45,155 nt of DNA from DATILL01 sp035476575 (GCA_035476575.1 DATILL010000051.1:1-45155); one strand, 5' to 3'. Shown: positions 1 through 8,474, counted from the stretch's first letter. The notes: generated from the sequence alone by a model not told the origin. Program-made: numbers and translations.

Positions 1-119
1 GAGGGCCGTTGCGCTTCCAGAACGTGATCAGGCTGTCGTCGCACACCAACACGACGCCACCCACAAGCAGCACCCGTGATCGTCACCAACCACAACGCCG
101 CTACACAGCAACGCCGTCG

Positions 120-815
120 TCATGCGGAATGTCGGTCAACAACGGCGCCGACGATCTCGCCGTCCAGCCGTACCTGGTAGCGGCCTCGTTCCTCGCCGGC
201 GAGCTCGGTCAGCGTCCAGCCCGGCCCGAGCTCGGCCGCGAGGTCAGCGACCACCCGCACCTGCGGCTCCGGCTCGGGGGTGGACGGTCCGGCCGGTGCC
301 GCAGGCCTGGGCGGCCCGGCCGCGGGCGGCTGGGGCGCGCCGGCATCCTCGACCGGCGCCAGGCCCGGCGCGGGAGCCGGCCGCGACACCGACCCTTCCG
401 TCACCACTGCTGAGGTGACGGAAGGGGTGTTGAGTGCCGGGACGGCGTGCACGACAGCGCGAGCCTCCATCACCTCACCCAGCCGACGTAGTGCCCCATC
501 GAGCAGGGACACCCGGCGGCGCGTGGCCGCCACAGCGACGGCGACCACCCTCGTGGCCGGACCGTTGGCGCCAGCCAGGTCGGCACTCATCAACACGGCC
601 AGGTCGTCCAGGCCCCGGGCCAGCTCCTCCGCCCGACCCAGCACCTCGGCACGCAGCGCGGACGGGTCCACACCAGCCCGCCGCCGCCGCACGTAGCCGG
701 CCTGCCGGCACGCCGCCGAGCAGTACCGCGGCGGTCGCCCGGTCGTCGGCCGACCGACCAGCCGGCCACACACAAGGCAGGACACCCCCGACAACGTTTC
801 GTCACCCATGGACAT
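120..815 (-). CDS. Zinc-ribbon-like hypothetical protein
   Basis: The 231-residue product opens with a short metal-binding-type module (CLVCGR, then YCSAACRQ, residues about 14-38) followed by a basic RRRR stretch. That is the look of the small treble-clef or zinc-ribbon segments found in many actinobacterial plasmid and integrative-element proteins. A helical Ala/Arg/Leu-rich segment (about 50-120) follows, then a Pro/Ala-rich linker (about 140-185) and a compact C-terminal part of about 45 residues. No catalytic motif is visible. I placed the start at the ATG at 815; a second ATG at 809 is equally possible and neither has a strong ribosome site. It lies in a region of accessory genes. A nucleic-acid-binding role is inferred only from the Cys motif and basic patch. 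Confidence 0.55.
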   Translation of the reverse strand: MSMGDETLSGVSCLVCGRLVGRPTTGRPPRYCSAACRQAGYVRRRRAGVDPSALRAEVLGRAEELARGLDDLAVLMSADLAGANGPATRVVAVAVAATRRRVSLLDGALRRLGEVMEARAVVHAVPALNTPSVTSAVVTEGSVSRPAPAPGLAPVEDAGAPQPPAAGPPRPAAPAGPSTPEPEPQVRVVADLAAELGPGWTLTELAGEERGRYQVRLDGEIVGAVVDRHSA

Positions 816-886
816 GACGAAACCCTAACGCCGGCTCCCAGAGTTCCGTCAAACAATCCCGGTGATGAAACGCTCGAATTGGCCCG

Positions 887-1210
887 TCATGGCCTGCCGC
901 TCAGCTTCCGGGCGACGGCGGTCAGCACGGCACCGCCGACGGAGCCGCCGCTGCCGATCGCCAGTGCGGACGGGCCGAGGACCGCCGCTAGGAGTGCGAG
1001 CAGGGACACCAGCACGGCGGCCGCGCTGGTGATCGCGAACACCAGCGTCACCGTGCGGCGGGTCCTGGCGTCGTCGTCCACCACGTACATGAAGGCGTGG
1101 GTGCGAGGAGTCTCCACGGGGTCCGGGTCCTTGAGCACCGGGGCCGGCGCGTCCACACCCAGGGAGGCGGTCTGCGGCGCCCGCGCGGTTCGCCGACGGA
1201 AGGTCTTCAT
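887..1210 (-). CDS. Small single-pass membrane protein, unknown function
   Basis: The 107-residue product has a polar, Arg-rich N-terminal half and one clear hydrophobic segment at about residues 54-82 (VTLVFAITSAAAVLVSLLAL and onward), then a Gly/Ser/Ala-rich second semi-hydrophobic stretch and a basic tail. I chose the ATG at 1210 because the reading frame farther upstream runs into the divergent sigma-like gene and reads like shadow sequence. It is transcribed away from the gene at 1367, with about 155 bases between them. Nothing in the sequence gives a specific function; membrane location is the only inference. Confidence 0.5.
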   Translation of the reverse strand: MKTFRRRTARAPQTASLGVDAPAPVLKDPDPVETPRTHAFMYVVDDDARTRRTVTLVFAITSAAAVLVSLLALLAAVLGPSALAIGSGGSVGGAVLTAVARKLSGRP

Positions 1211-1366
1211 GCCCTGTCGTATGGAAAGGCACCGGCGCCGCCCACGGCAAAAAGATCTGGCGTGGCCGTGTGCGCCGGGCCGCGGCTGCCATATAAGGGG
1301 TGACGACATCGCCGACCAGAAGGTGGACTCGATGACCACAACGCGCGAGCGGTGACCGGGTAGCCG

Positions 1367-2080
1367 ATGACCGGGACCCCTGCCAGAGCGGCGATCTCGG
1401 ACCACCCACCGTCGACGGTCGACGGCGACGCCAAGCTGTACGCCCGGCTGGCCGTCGACGGGTTCGCCGGGCCAGCGTATGAGTGCGTGATGGACAGGCT
1501 CTGCTCCTACGGCTACCGGGTCATCCACGCCTGGGTAGCGGCCGGCCTGGTCTTCGGTCGCTGCGCCGAGAAGGGCGTCAAGGGCCTGCCAGCCTGCGAG
1601 GACTGGAGTAGCTGGACGGCCGAGGACATCGAGGACATCGAGCAGGAGACCGTGGCCGGCGCGGAGCGGAAGTTCCGCTCGGACGGGTTGCAGGGCACCG
1701 GATGGCAGCCCGACGGCGGCGCCTCACTGGCCGCGTACTTCATCACCGGCTGCCTGTTCGCCTTCGCCTCCGCGTACAAACACCGCCGCAGGAAGCAGGA
1801 CCAGCACCACGCAGCACAAGCAGCAGCCCAGCAAGCGCCACCGCATCACCAAGCCCCTGATATCGCCGACACCGTCATCGCCCGCGCCGAGGCCGCCGAA
1901 CGCATCGCCCAAATGATCCCCGACCCACGACTCCGGCTGGTGATCCAACTTCACGCCGACGGCTGGAGCAACGCCGAGATCAGCCAGGTCCTTGCCGACG
2001 GCACCACACCCCGAGCAGTCGAAGGAATGATCTACCGCTGCAAACGAGTGAACCGTGGAGACTCCGATGGCCACCGATGA
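1367..2080 (+). CDS. Sigma-70-like factor with region-4 helix-turn-helix
   Basis: The 237-residue protein has a helical N-terminal half with an acidic run (EDIEDIEQETVAGAERKF, about 87-105) and a segment ending in YKHRRRK that resembles sigma region 2. After a Gln/His/Ala-rich linker (about 146-168) comes a C-terminal helix-turn-helix (RLRLVIQLHADGWSNAEISQ, then RAVEGMIYRCKR) typical of sigma-70 region 4. I infer an ECF-like or sigma-related transcription factor. Its 3' end overlaps the next gene by 14 bases, so the two are probably translated together. The start at 1367 lacks a good ribosome site. A repressor built from the same fold is the alternative. Confidence 0.6.
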   Translation: MTGTPARAAISDHPPSTVDGDAKLYARLAVDGFAGPAYECVMDRLCSYGYRVIHAWVAAGLVFGRCAEKGVKGLPACEDWSSWTAEDIEDIEQETVAGAERKFRSDGLQGTGWQPDGGASLAAYFITGCLFAFASAYKHRRRKQDQHHAAQAAAQQAPPHHQAPDIADTVIARAEAAERIAQMIPDPRLRLVIQLHADGWSNAEISQVLADGTTPRAVEGMIYRCKRVNRGDSDGHR

Positions 2081-3032
2081 GCACCCGACCGGGATCGACG
2101 CACTGATCGCGGCCTCCTCGCTGGGCACCGACGGGATGGCCGAGCTGTGCGCCCGCACCCCGGACGAGACGGTGACCGCAATCCGCCGCAAAGCAACCGC
2201 ACGCCAGACCGTCGACGACCTCGCTGCCGCGCTTGATCGGGTCCCTCCGCTCGCCCGCCTCCAAGCCCGTGAAGCCCTACAGGAACTGGTCCGCGTCATC
2301 AACGACACCCGAGGGGTCGGCAACCCCGCCCGCATCCTTACGGCAGCCCTCGACCGCGCCCTCGCCCTCGCCCTCGACCTCGACCTCACCAGCGACCTCA
2401 CCAGCGACCTCGCCCTCGCCCGTGACCTCACCAGCGCCCTCGCCCGCGACCTCACCAGCACCCTCGCCCGCGACCTCACCAGCACCCTCGACCGCGCCCT
2501 CACCAGCGCCCGCGCCCTCACCAGCACCCTCTACCGCGCCCTCACCAGCGCCCGCGCCCTCGACCTCACCAGCACCCTCGACCGCGCCCTCGACCTCACC
2601 AGCACCCTCGACCGCGCCCGCGCCCTCACCAGCACCCTCGACCTCAGCGATTCGTGGTCTGCGCACGTATCCGATCCCTACACCGCTTCTTCTGCTGTGT
2701 TCCGGGCCGGCAGCCTTCTCACTGGACAGCGTGACGGGCCGTTGATCACCGCGCTGAACCGCGTCTTCGAGTTCCTAACCACCGTGATGGAAGACGAGGA
2801 AGCACACGCACGCCTCGACTATGTTCTCCAACAGGCCCGCGACGACTTCCTCCACGCCGACCTGACCGATGCCGACCTCGCCGGCGCCTGGCTCGAAGGG
2901 CTGCTATGGACACCGACGACGACCCGTTGGCCTCCCGAGTGGAGAGACCGGATTGAGCACGACTCGGTCGAAATCTTCCCCGAGGTGTGGCAGATCCGCA
3001 GCGGCAACCTCCGGGAGGAGGTGTCGGTGTGA
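2067..3032 (+). CDS. Dipeptide-periodic repeat protein coupled to the sigma-like gene
   Basis: The 321-residue protein has an ordinary helical N-terminal domain (about 1-95), a low-complexity array (about 95-195) made of units of the type T-L-D-R-A-L-T-S, and a C-terminal domain (about 200-321) with a pentapeptide-like patch (FLHADLTDADLAGAWLEG) and Trp-rich end. I chose ATG 2067 rather than the GTG at 2055 because GGAG lies six bases upstream. The overlap with the sigma-like gene suggests that the two proteins act together, perhaps as factor and partner, but that is inference. Leu recurs every four residues in the array, which suits an extended amphipathic helix. I do not recognise the family. 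Confidence 0.65.
   Translation: MATDEHPTGIDALIAASSLGTDGMAELCARTPDETVTAIRRKATARQTVDDLAAALDRVPPLARLQAREALQELVRVINDTRGVGNPARILTAALDRALALALDLDLTSDLTSDLALARDLTSALARDLTSTLARDLTSTLDRALTSARALTSTLYRALTSARALDLTSTLDRALDLTSTLDRARALTSTLDLSDSWSAHVSDPYTASSAVFRAGSLLTGQRDGPLITALNRVFEFLTTVMEDEEAHARLDYVLQQARDDFLHADLTDADLAGAWLEGLLWTPTTTRWPPEWRDRIEHDSVEIFPEVWQIRSGNLREEVSV
2338..2645 (+). repeat. In-frame tandem repeats, 24-nt units with 6-nt steps
   Basis: The array alternates GCCCTC, GACCTC, ACCAGC and GACCGC hexamers. Protein units are mostly eight residues (for example ALARDLTS, TLARDLTS, TLDRALTS) with variants of six and ten. Every length change is a multiple of two codons, so the frame never breaks. This is the mark of slippage or unequal exchange under coding constraint. 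Confidence 0.8.
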
Positions 3033-3064
3033 GCCTGTGCGGTGCCGGCCGGCCGCACAGGCTC
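3031..3064 (+). terminator. Hairpin after the repeat-protein gene
   Basis: A perfect 12-bp stem (GAGCCTGTGCGG and its complement at 3053-3064) with a 10-base GC-rich loop starts at the stop codon of the repeat-protein gene. There is no T tract, which is usual for terminator-like hairpins in actinomycetes. Confidence 0.6.
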
Positions 3065-3261
3065 AACCGCTGCGCCCCCTTGTCCTCTGGGTCTCCAGTT
3101 GGAGGATCCGGTCGGAGGGACGTATCGGCGCAGGCAATTTTTGTGATCACATGCGGCTGTGATTTCGGCGTCCGGCGGCCAGTTGATCGGTGAGCTGGAG
3201 ACCGATTTTTCGCTTGCGGAGATGCTTGCTGGAAGGCTAGCGGTGATGCCAGCATGTGCGC

Positions 3262-3378
3262 GTGACCACTGGCTACTCCTCCTCCCCCAACGGGCGTCCG
3301 CGTTCGGCCGCGTCGTACTCCGAGAAGGGCGGGGTCGGTAAGACGGCTCTGGCCGCCGTCAACCGAGGTACCGAATGA
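3262..3378 (+). pseudogene. ParA/MinD-type ATPase N-terminal stub
   Basis: A 38-codon frame starting at GTG 3262 contains SEKGGVGKTALAAVN, the deviant Walker A motif (KGGVGKT) of ParA-family partition ATPases, preceded by PNGRPRSA. It stops directly after the motif (RGTE, then TGA), so all later ParA motifs are missing. It is best read as a truncated relic of a plasmid or integrative-element partition gene. The motif is unmistakable; the original extent is unknown. Confidence 0.6.
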
Positions 3379-3891
3379 GGCGGTCACGCCAGCTGGCCGG
3401 CGGTCTTGTGCCGGCGCGTTCGGCGCGGGCACGTTCGAGTACGCGTCGGCGTAGATAGTCAGGTTCCCGCTTGGCCAGGACAGCGTGCTGCCGTGGCTGC
3501 GCCGTCGGCGCTGGCGGTGTGGGGAGCAGCTCCGATGTTGCGGCGAGCCGTTGCCGACGTGCGGCCTGGAGGGATGCGGCGACTTGGTTTTGGGGATCCG
3601 CGGCCGGCGCCTGCGCTGGCCGTGGATGATGCCTCCGGTGGTTGCTCCGCCACCCGGGAACAGGCAGGTGGTGATCGTGCCGGTGCCGGTGGAGGTTGCC
3701 GCAGGTGCTGGGTTGGGTGGGAGCGATGGGGTGGCGGGTGGGGTGAAGTTGAGGATGATGCTGGCGACACAGGTGCCGTCGAGGACGGCCGCGTTGGCAG
3801 GTGCCGTGCCAGCTACTAATGGCATGGCCACGCTGACGAGAGTTGTCAGCAGGGTGACCGCCACACGGCGGCTGCGCCGCGCGGGTAACAT
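3345..3891 (-). pseudogene. Secreted protein, paralogue of the next gene, probably frameshifted
   Basis: From ATG 3891 the frame encodes a clear Sec signal peptide (basic MLPARRSRR, hydrophobic core, APANAA cleavage region) and then a mature start VLDGTCVASI that matches the mature start VLDVTCVPPS of the neighbouring gene at 3932. The product stays convincing to about CLFPGGGATTGGIIHGQ (around residue 95) and then turns into Arg/Pro-rich sequence, the usual sign of a frameshift. A short plausible stretch (WPSGNLTIYADAYSNVP) returns near 3440. The open frame continues to 2746 but there it is only the complement of another gene. The left end given here is approximate. Function unknown. Confidence 0.45.
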
Positions 3892-3931
3892 CTCAGGAAG
3901 CTCATGCGATGCCAGGCCCTTCCGTAATTGC

Positions 3932-4481
3932 TCATCGGAGCACGGAGGTGATCTCGAGGGTGATGAGCGAGTAGATGCTCGACACTGTGCCCAGTCCCAG
4001 CGTGCACAGTGTGATGACGGTGGCGGCCGCGGTGCCGGTTTGGACCACCGAGCCGCCTGCGAACAGCCCTGCGGTGACGTTACCAGTGACGGTGATGACC
4101 AATGTGGCGCCAACGGTGGAGACTGTCGTGTTGCCGGAGATGGTGGATTGCTGGCAGGTGTTCCAGTTGATGGTGTAGGTCACGGACGCCGAGTCCAGAA
4201 GATCTAGGCAGGATCGGCTGGGATAGAAGAAGGTGGCGCTGCGAGATCCGGAGGTCAGTCCTGGAACGCTCAGCGAGCCGCACGGCCCGTACTGCGTTGA
4301 TGCCGCCACTGCCACGGGTCCGGGGCTGTTCGTCAGAGGCGGGGTGAAGGCGGTGGTCTGGCTGCTGGGCGGGACGCATGTCACATCCAGCACGCCGGCC
4401 GCGGCTGGAGTGGCCGTGGCTGCCAAGCTCGTGATGAAAGCCGCGGCGGTAAGGAAACGTCAGGGCGCGGCATGAGCGCAT
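3932..4481 (-). pseudogene. Secreted beta-rich protein with broken signal peptide
   Basis: The mature part (VLDVTCVPPS to the stop at 3932, about 150 residues) has four cysteines and many Thr/Ser/Val strands, fitting a small extracellular beta protein. In frame upstream, the sequence RFLTAAAFITSLAATATPAAAG is an obvious signal-peptide core, yet a TGA lies just before it and no start codon exists in that frame. The ATGs at 4481 and 4473 are in other frames. A one- or two-base indel near 4460 therefore separates start from gene, or translation begins at an internal TTG without export. It sits beside a degraded paralogue. I do not recognise a function. Confidence 0.5.
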
Positions 4482-4771
4482 GGATGCTCCAAGGGATCGG
4501 CGCGTGTCTGGTCAAGGAGCCGGTTCAGGGGTAGCTGTTTACAGAGTTCACATTGTTTCATCACAGCCGAACCGGCCGGCTTGAGAGGGGTGCTCAGGGT
4601 CGAGTCAGGTTGTTCGGAAAGGTGGATCGAACGGCCCTGCGATTCCTCTTGTCAACACCACCGCCGTGTCGCCCCTTCCGCCCCCCATTGGGTAGGAAAC
4701 CTCGACCTGAGCATCCTCCCGAACAGTCCTCGCCGTCTAGTGCGTGTCTCATAAGCTTTTGCGCCCGGTAG

Positions 4772-5010
4772 TTGATCATGTATGGCCGTACGGCGGGTGA
4801 TCACGGCGGAGCGCCGGAGCTGGTGGAGTTGTTCCCAGGTGTGCCGCCGAGGGCGTTTCGCAGGCTCGTGGCCCATGTCGCTCGCCGCGGTGGACGGCAG
4901 GTTGCCGACGGCGCCAACGGGCGGCAGTGGCCGCTGCCTCTGGCGGATCGGGTGCTGTTGGTGGCGACGTGCTACCGGACGAACTTGACGATGCGGCAAC
5001 TCGTGTTCGA
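4772..5010 (+). pseudogene. IS5-type transposase N-terminal fragment
   Basis: The first 75 or so residues (ELVELFPGVPPRAFRRLVAH, then PLPLADRVLLVATCYRTNLT, MRQL) match the helical N-terminal domain that precedes the DDE core in IS5-group transposases of actinomycetes. After MRQL the sequence diverges into unrelated residues, so the catalytic core is absent. The bases just upstream (around 4739-4760, GTGCGTGTCTCATAAG) look like the left end of such an element. The frame runs on to 5224, but I regard that as chance. Confidence 0.55.
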
Positions 5011-5159
5011 GAAGATCTGGATCATCGACGCCGAGGTGGGAGACGGGACATACCACCGTGTACCGGCCTCACTCCGAGATCTGCTCAGCGGCCTGGATGA
5101 AACCTGGCCACGGCTGCACGCCGAGCGGCCACACGGACAGATCCCTCCTGGACACGAAG

Positions 5160-5187
5160 AACCCTGCTCCCTAGGGGGAGCAGGGTT
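5160..5187 (-). terminator. Hairpin terminator of tRNA-Pro
   Basis: A perfect 12-bp stem (AACCCTGCTCCC and its complement) with a four-base loop lies 15 bases beyond the 3' end of the leftward tRNA-Pro gene. It is followed on that strand by a short T-rich stretch. Confidence 0.75.
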
Positions 5188-5202
5188 CGGACGTCATGCG
5201 TC

Positions 5203-5279
5203 TGGTCGGGGTGGCGGGATTTGAACCCACGGCCCCTCGCTCCCAAAGCGAGTGCGCTACCAAGCTGCGCCACACCCCG
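5203..5279 (-). tRNA. tRNA-Pro (anticodon TGG)
   Basis: Read on the minus strand the 77 bases fold as a full cloverleaf: acceptor CGGGGTG pairing with CACCCCG, anticodon stem CTCGC/GCGAG with loop TTTGGGA (anticodon TGG, proline), T-loop GGTTCAAATCC, discriminator A and an encoded CCA. A terminator hairpin follows at 5160-5187. Confidence 0.96.
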
Positions 5280-5426
5280 CGTGCCGGTCCGAGTCTAGGG
5301 CCTATCGAGTCCCGGCGTAGCGCCCACATCCGCCGAACCCGTTGCCGGCACCGCCGCAGCGACGCCGTGGGGTCCGCCGCCGCCCGGACGGCTAAGCTTG
5401 GCTCCGGCCAGCGGTACGCCGGCCGT

Positions 5427-5497
5427 GCGGGTGTAGCTCAATGGCAGAGCCCCAGCCTTCCAAGCTGGCCATGCCGGTTCGATCCCGGTCACCCGCT
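5427..5497 (+). tRNA. tRNA-Gly (anticodon TCC), integration target
   Basis: The 71-base cloverleaf has acceptor GCGGGTG pairing with CACCCGC, anticodon stem CCAGC/GCTGG with loop CTTCCAA (anticodon TCC, glycine) and T-loop GGTTCGATCCC. The discriminator is T and CCA is not encoded (CCG follows). From the anticodon loop onward the gene is duplicated exactly at 16192-16238, so this tRNA is the attachment site of the element to its right. The gene itself is intact. Confidence 0.96.
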
Positions 5498-5503
5498 CCG
5501 CAG
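5457..5503 (+). repeat. attL: 47-bp direct repeat within tRNA-Gly
   Basis: It runs from the anticodon loop (CTTCCAAGCTGG) through the T-arm and acceptor to CTCCGCAG. It is identical base for base to 16192-16238, and the flanks diverge immediately on both sides. Confidence 0.93.
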
Positions 5504-5546
5504 CTCAGCCAGGGTATCCGCGCCGATCTCGGGGTTAGCGCCTCGC

Positions 5547-5570
5547 CGCCGGGCCATTGGCGGGCCATTA
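5547..5570 (+). repeat. Candidate integrase arm site, left copy
   Basis: This 24-bp sequence contains GGGCCATT twice with an 11-base period and is repeated exactly at 16083-16106. It lies 44 bases inside attL and overlaps the integrase stop codon. Paired repeats inside both ends suit arm-type binding sites for the recombinase or excisionase. Confidence 0.65.
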
Positions 5571-6788
5571 GCTGCGCACCCGGTCCAGCGCACCCGCCGG
5601 GCTGTCGCCGACCAAGCCACCGTCTGGGCCGTCTATGCCGCCGCCTGGGCCGCGGGGCGCCGGCTGGCCGGGCCGGTGCCGGGCAACGCGCGCGCCGAGC
5701 GCCTCGGCGATCTCCCGGTCCCGCTGGCTGGTCGCGTGCTGGTAGATCAGCGCCGCCCGCATGCTGGCGTGCCCCATCCGGTGCATCAGCTCGCGCGTGC
5801 TTGCGCCGGCTGCCGCTGCGAGGTTGTTCCCGGTGTGCCGCAGGTCGTGGAAATGGAACCCGGCCGGCAGCCCGGCCGCCGCCACGGCGTCGGCCCACTT
5901 GACCGCGCGGTGGAAGTTGTTCCGGCGAAGCGACGCGCCTTTGGCCCCGGTGAACAGCAGGGCCTCCGGTCCGTCCGGGACGTACGCCGCCAGATGCCCG
6001 ACCATCACATCGGCCACGAAGGGCGGCAGGGCCACGGTCCGGAAACCCGCCGCCGACTTGGGCGGGCCGGGCACCCGCTGCCCGTTCTGCAGCTCGGCGA
6101 GCTTCCGCGAGACCCGCACCGTGCGGTCGGCCAGGTCGAGGTCGGCGCGCCGCAGCGCGATCAGCTCACCCCAGCGCAGCCCGGTGAAGGCAGCGAACAG
6201 GACCAGCGCGCGGAACCGCGCCGGGACGCACTCGGCCAGCCGGAACACCTGCTCGACCGAGGCGGTCGGCCGCTCGGGCGTCGGCTCGTGGTCGTAGCCC
6301 TTCATCCGGCACGGGTTGTCACGCACGATCCGGTCCTCGCGAACCGCGGTGTTCATGATCGCGCGCAGCAGCCGGTATGCCTTGGCGGCCGTGGTCGCGC
6401 TGGTCCCGCTGGCGAGCAGGTGGGAGCGCCAGCGCCGGACGACCTCGGGGCTGATCCGGTCGAGCGCCAGCCGGCCCAGCTCGGGCACGAGGTGGTTTTT
6501 CAACAGCCCCGCGTACAGCTCGCGGCTGCGCGGTTCGAGCTTGCGCTCCCGTATCCAGCGCTCGGCGTACTCGGCGAGCACGGCCTGGCCGGGCTCGGGC
6601 GGCTGCCAGTCGCCCCGGATGATCTCGCTCTCCAGCAGCGTCAGCCACCGCTCGGCCTCCGCCTTGGTAGCGAAGGTGCGCGGAGCCGACCGCATCAGCC
6701 CGTCCGGCCCCTGGTAACGCGCCTGGTACCGGCCCGACTGCCGCTTGCGGACGTTGCCGAACCGGCGGTGCCCCTTCCGGTTCGGCAT
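5568..6788 (-). CDS. int: Tyrosine recombinase (integrase)
   Basis: The 406-residue enzyme integrates and excises the element at tRNA-Gly. The N-terminal part has the beta-rich arm-binding look (GRYQARYQGPDG, about 19-30), then a SAM-like core-binding domain (about 68-160). The catalytic domain shows the expected residues: Arg205 in TGLRWGE, Lys244, His314 and Arg317 in HDLRH, His340 in GHAS and nucleophile Tyr349 in IYQHAT. The length is typical for the family. The stop overlaps the left GGGCCATT repeat and lies about 65 bases from attL, the normal arrangement. The start codon shares one base with the stop of xis, so the two are translated together. Confidence 0.95.
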   Translation of the reverse strand: MPNRKGHRRFGNVRKRQSGRYQARYQGPDGLMRSAPRTFATKAEAERWLTLLESEIIRGDWQPPEPGQAVLAEYAERWIRERKLEPRSRELYAGLLKNHLVPELGRLALDRISPEVVRRWRSHLLASGTSATTAAKAYRLLRAIMNTAVREDRIVRDNPCRMKGYDHEPTPERPTASVEQVFRLAECVPARFRALVLFAAFTGLRWGELIALRRADLDLADRTVRVSRKLAELQNGQRVPGPPKSAAGFRTVALPPFVADVMVGHLAAYVPDGPEALLFTGAKGASLRRNNFHRAVKWADAVAAAGLPAGFHFHDLRHTGNNLAAAAGASTRELMHRMGHASMRAALIYQHATSQRDREIAEALGARVARHRPGQPAPRGPGGGIDGPDGGLVGDSPAGALDRVRS

Positions 6789-7042
6789 CAGGCCACCCTT
6801 TCGGAGCCGTGCCGGTCGAGGGTGACCGGCTCAACCCGCCCTTCCTGGACGAAGCGCGCGAGATCGGCCTCGGCGATCCGGACGTGCCGGCCGAGCTTGA
6901 CGAACGCGATCCGGCGCTCGGCCACCAGCCGGCGGATGAACCGTGCTGTCGTGTTCAGGTAGCGGGCCGCCTGCTCGACCGTGCACAGGGAGCCGCCCAC
7001 TGTGGGCACCCGCTCTGTCTGGCGGGCGGTAAGCGTTGCCAT
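6788..7042 (-). CDS. xis: Excisionase-like DNA-binding protein (MerR-type HTH)
   Basis: The 84-residue protein carries one winged helix-turn-helix of the excisionase type: LCTVEQAARYLNTTARFIRR (about 20-40), then RRIAFVKLGRHVRIAEADLA. Such proteins bend DNA at attachment sites and drive excision. The ATG at 7042 gives the usual size; a longer frame to 7132 would add an unlikely Pro-rich leader. It overlaps int by one base and follows rep by 28 bases, so rep-xis-int read as one leftward operon. Confidence 0.88.
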   Translation of the reverse strand: MATLTARQTERVPTVGGSLCTVEQAARYLNTTARFIRRLVAERRIAFVKLGRHVRIAEADLARFVQEGRVEPVTLDRHGSERVA

Positions 7043-7070
7043 TGTCGGAATTCCCCTGATCGTCGGAGTA

Positions 7071-8474
7071 TCAGGACTCGTCGCGAGCTGCCTGCCGCCG
7101 CTCGCGGGCGCGGGCAGCGGCGGACAGGGCAAGGGCGGCGTCTCCGGTGGTGCGGTGGCCGAGTCCGGTGAACTCCCACCGGGCGACGATGAGGGTCGTT
7201 TCCTCGTGTTCGTCTGCGCCTAGCTCGTGCGCGTTCTCGGCGGCTTGGCGTTGCCGGTAGGTGCGGCGTTCGGCGCGGATGGCGCCGAGGGTGGTGGAAT
7301 AGTGGCGCGATTTAGAGGCGAAATGTCCGCGGAAGCACAGCATGTGGACCCAGCGGCGCAGTCCGCAGAATGCTTCGTGCCCGCCGAGCTGCCAGGCGGT
7401 GCGGATGAGCTGGTCCACGTGTTCGGATACGCCGAGGGTGGCCAGCGTTTCGGGTGTGATGCGTCGGTGTCCGAGGCCGAAGTCCTCTGCGCTTTTTGTG
7501 GCGTACTTGGCGATGTAGGCGGCGGCGTGTTCGGGGGTGAGTTCGCCGGCTGGGCCGGCGTTGATGGTCTGGGTGTCAAGTTGCGCGCCGAACCGCAGCA
7601 CTAGCCCGGTCCGGTCCGGCATGCTCACCGTGAGCCGGAGGTGCGCGACGGCCTGCTGGATGGCCTCGGCCAGCCCGGCGGCATCGACGCCGATCCCGGG
7701 TGGGTCGAAGTCGCCCGGGCCGTCCAGCCGGATCAGCCCATGGAAGTGCACGACGCCGCGGCGTTGGAACTCCGCGACCTTGACGAAGGAGACGCGGCAC
7801 CGCTGGTGGAACTGGGCTGCGGTCACGCCGGCCCGGCGGGCCAGGACACGGCGCAGCGCGATGGTCAGACGGCGCCACAGCTCGGGCGCGTGCCAGTTGA
7901 ACGCCACGTGGGCGGGGTAGTCGTAGCAGTCGCCGCACAGTGGTTGGCCGAGCCGCGGGTCGTCCTCGGCGTGCACGCGGTCACACCAGGTCGGCCGGCC
8001 GTGCGCACACAACGCAGGCTTACCCCGGGGCGGCCGGCACCGAGCCGAGCCGCCGGCCCGGTCGGTCCGGGTGGTGTGAACCGGGCCGAAGCCGGGCGCG
8101 GTGAGGGTGGCGAAGACCAGCGGGTGCGATCGGATCGAGGCCGGTACGCCCTTGCGGCCACCGGCCGCGCCGGCATACAGGAGCTGCCACATGTCCCCGG
8201 CGTACTCATGAGAGCAGGACGGGCACACCGACACACGCCGGTTCCGGCATCGGATCAGCAGGGTCCGGTCGGGTTCGGTGTCGGTGGTGTAAGCAATCCG
8301 CCGGCCGCCGCTGGCCGAGCGATGCTCCACGTGCCCACGCAAACGGACCGGCCGGGCGCAGTGCCCGCAGCCGGCGACCTGCTGCTCCCACCGGTCGAAG
8401 TCGACCCGGCTTGCCCGGTCGAGGATCTGGTTGACGGTGCGGGGGTCCGCTCGCACGTCCAGGACGGCGGTCAC
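7071..8474 (-). CDS. RepSA-like rolling-circle replication initiator
   Basis: The 467-residue protein matches the replication initiator of actinomycete integrative elements (RepSA of pSAM2). It has zinc-binding Cys pairs near the N-terminus (CGHCARP, CPSCSHEY), an HUH-type motif (VVHFHGLIRLDG) and a downstream YIAKYATKS segment carrying tyrosines suited to nicking. The initiator would nick the element's origin and start rolling-circle replication of the excised circle. I chose GTG 8474 because GGAGGT lies six bases upstream; the ATG at 8519 gives a less natural leader. Three 11-bp-spaced repeats at 8601-8629 lie just upstream. Confidence 0.87.
   Translation of the reverse strand: MTAVLDVRADPRTVNQILDRASRVDFDRWEQQVAGCGHCARPVRLRGHVEHRSASGGRRIAYTTDTEPDRTLLIRCRNRRVSVCPSCSHEYAGDMWQLLYAGAAGGRKGVPASIRSHPLVFATLTAPGFGPVHTTRTDRAGGSARCRPPRGKPALCAHGRPTWCDRVHAEDDPRLGQPLCGDCYDYPAHVAFNWHAPELWRRLTIALRRVLARRAGVTAAQFHQRCRVSFVKVAEFQRRGVVHFHGLIRLDGPGDFDPPGIGVDAAGLAEAIQQAVAHLRLTVSMPDRTGLVLRFGAQLDTQTINAGPAGELTPEHAAAYIAKYATKSAEDFGLGHRRITPETLATLGVSEHVDQLIRTAWQLGGHEAFCGLRRWVHMLCFRGHFASKSRHYSTTLGAIRAERRTYRQRQAAENAHELGADEHEETTLIVARWEFTGLGHRTTGDAALALSAAARARERRQAARDES

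Noticed and set aside
2338..2645. CRISPR array
   Set aside because: The repeats are contiguous and coding, without unique spacers. No cas gene is present. The 50-bp repeats at 38943 also lack spacers of CRISPR type.
2746..4113. 455-codon leftward open frame
   Set aside because: Only the middle part (from 3891 to about 3345) looks like protein. The rest is the complement of the repeat-protein gene and GC-biased shadow sequence.
5196..6962. 588-codon rightward open frame
   Set aside because: It runs over both tRNA genes and the antisense of the integrase. The composition is Arg/Pro/Gly shadow with no motifs.
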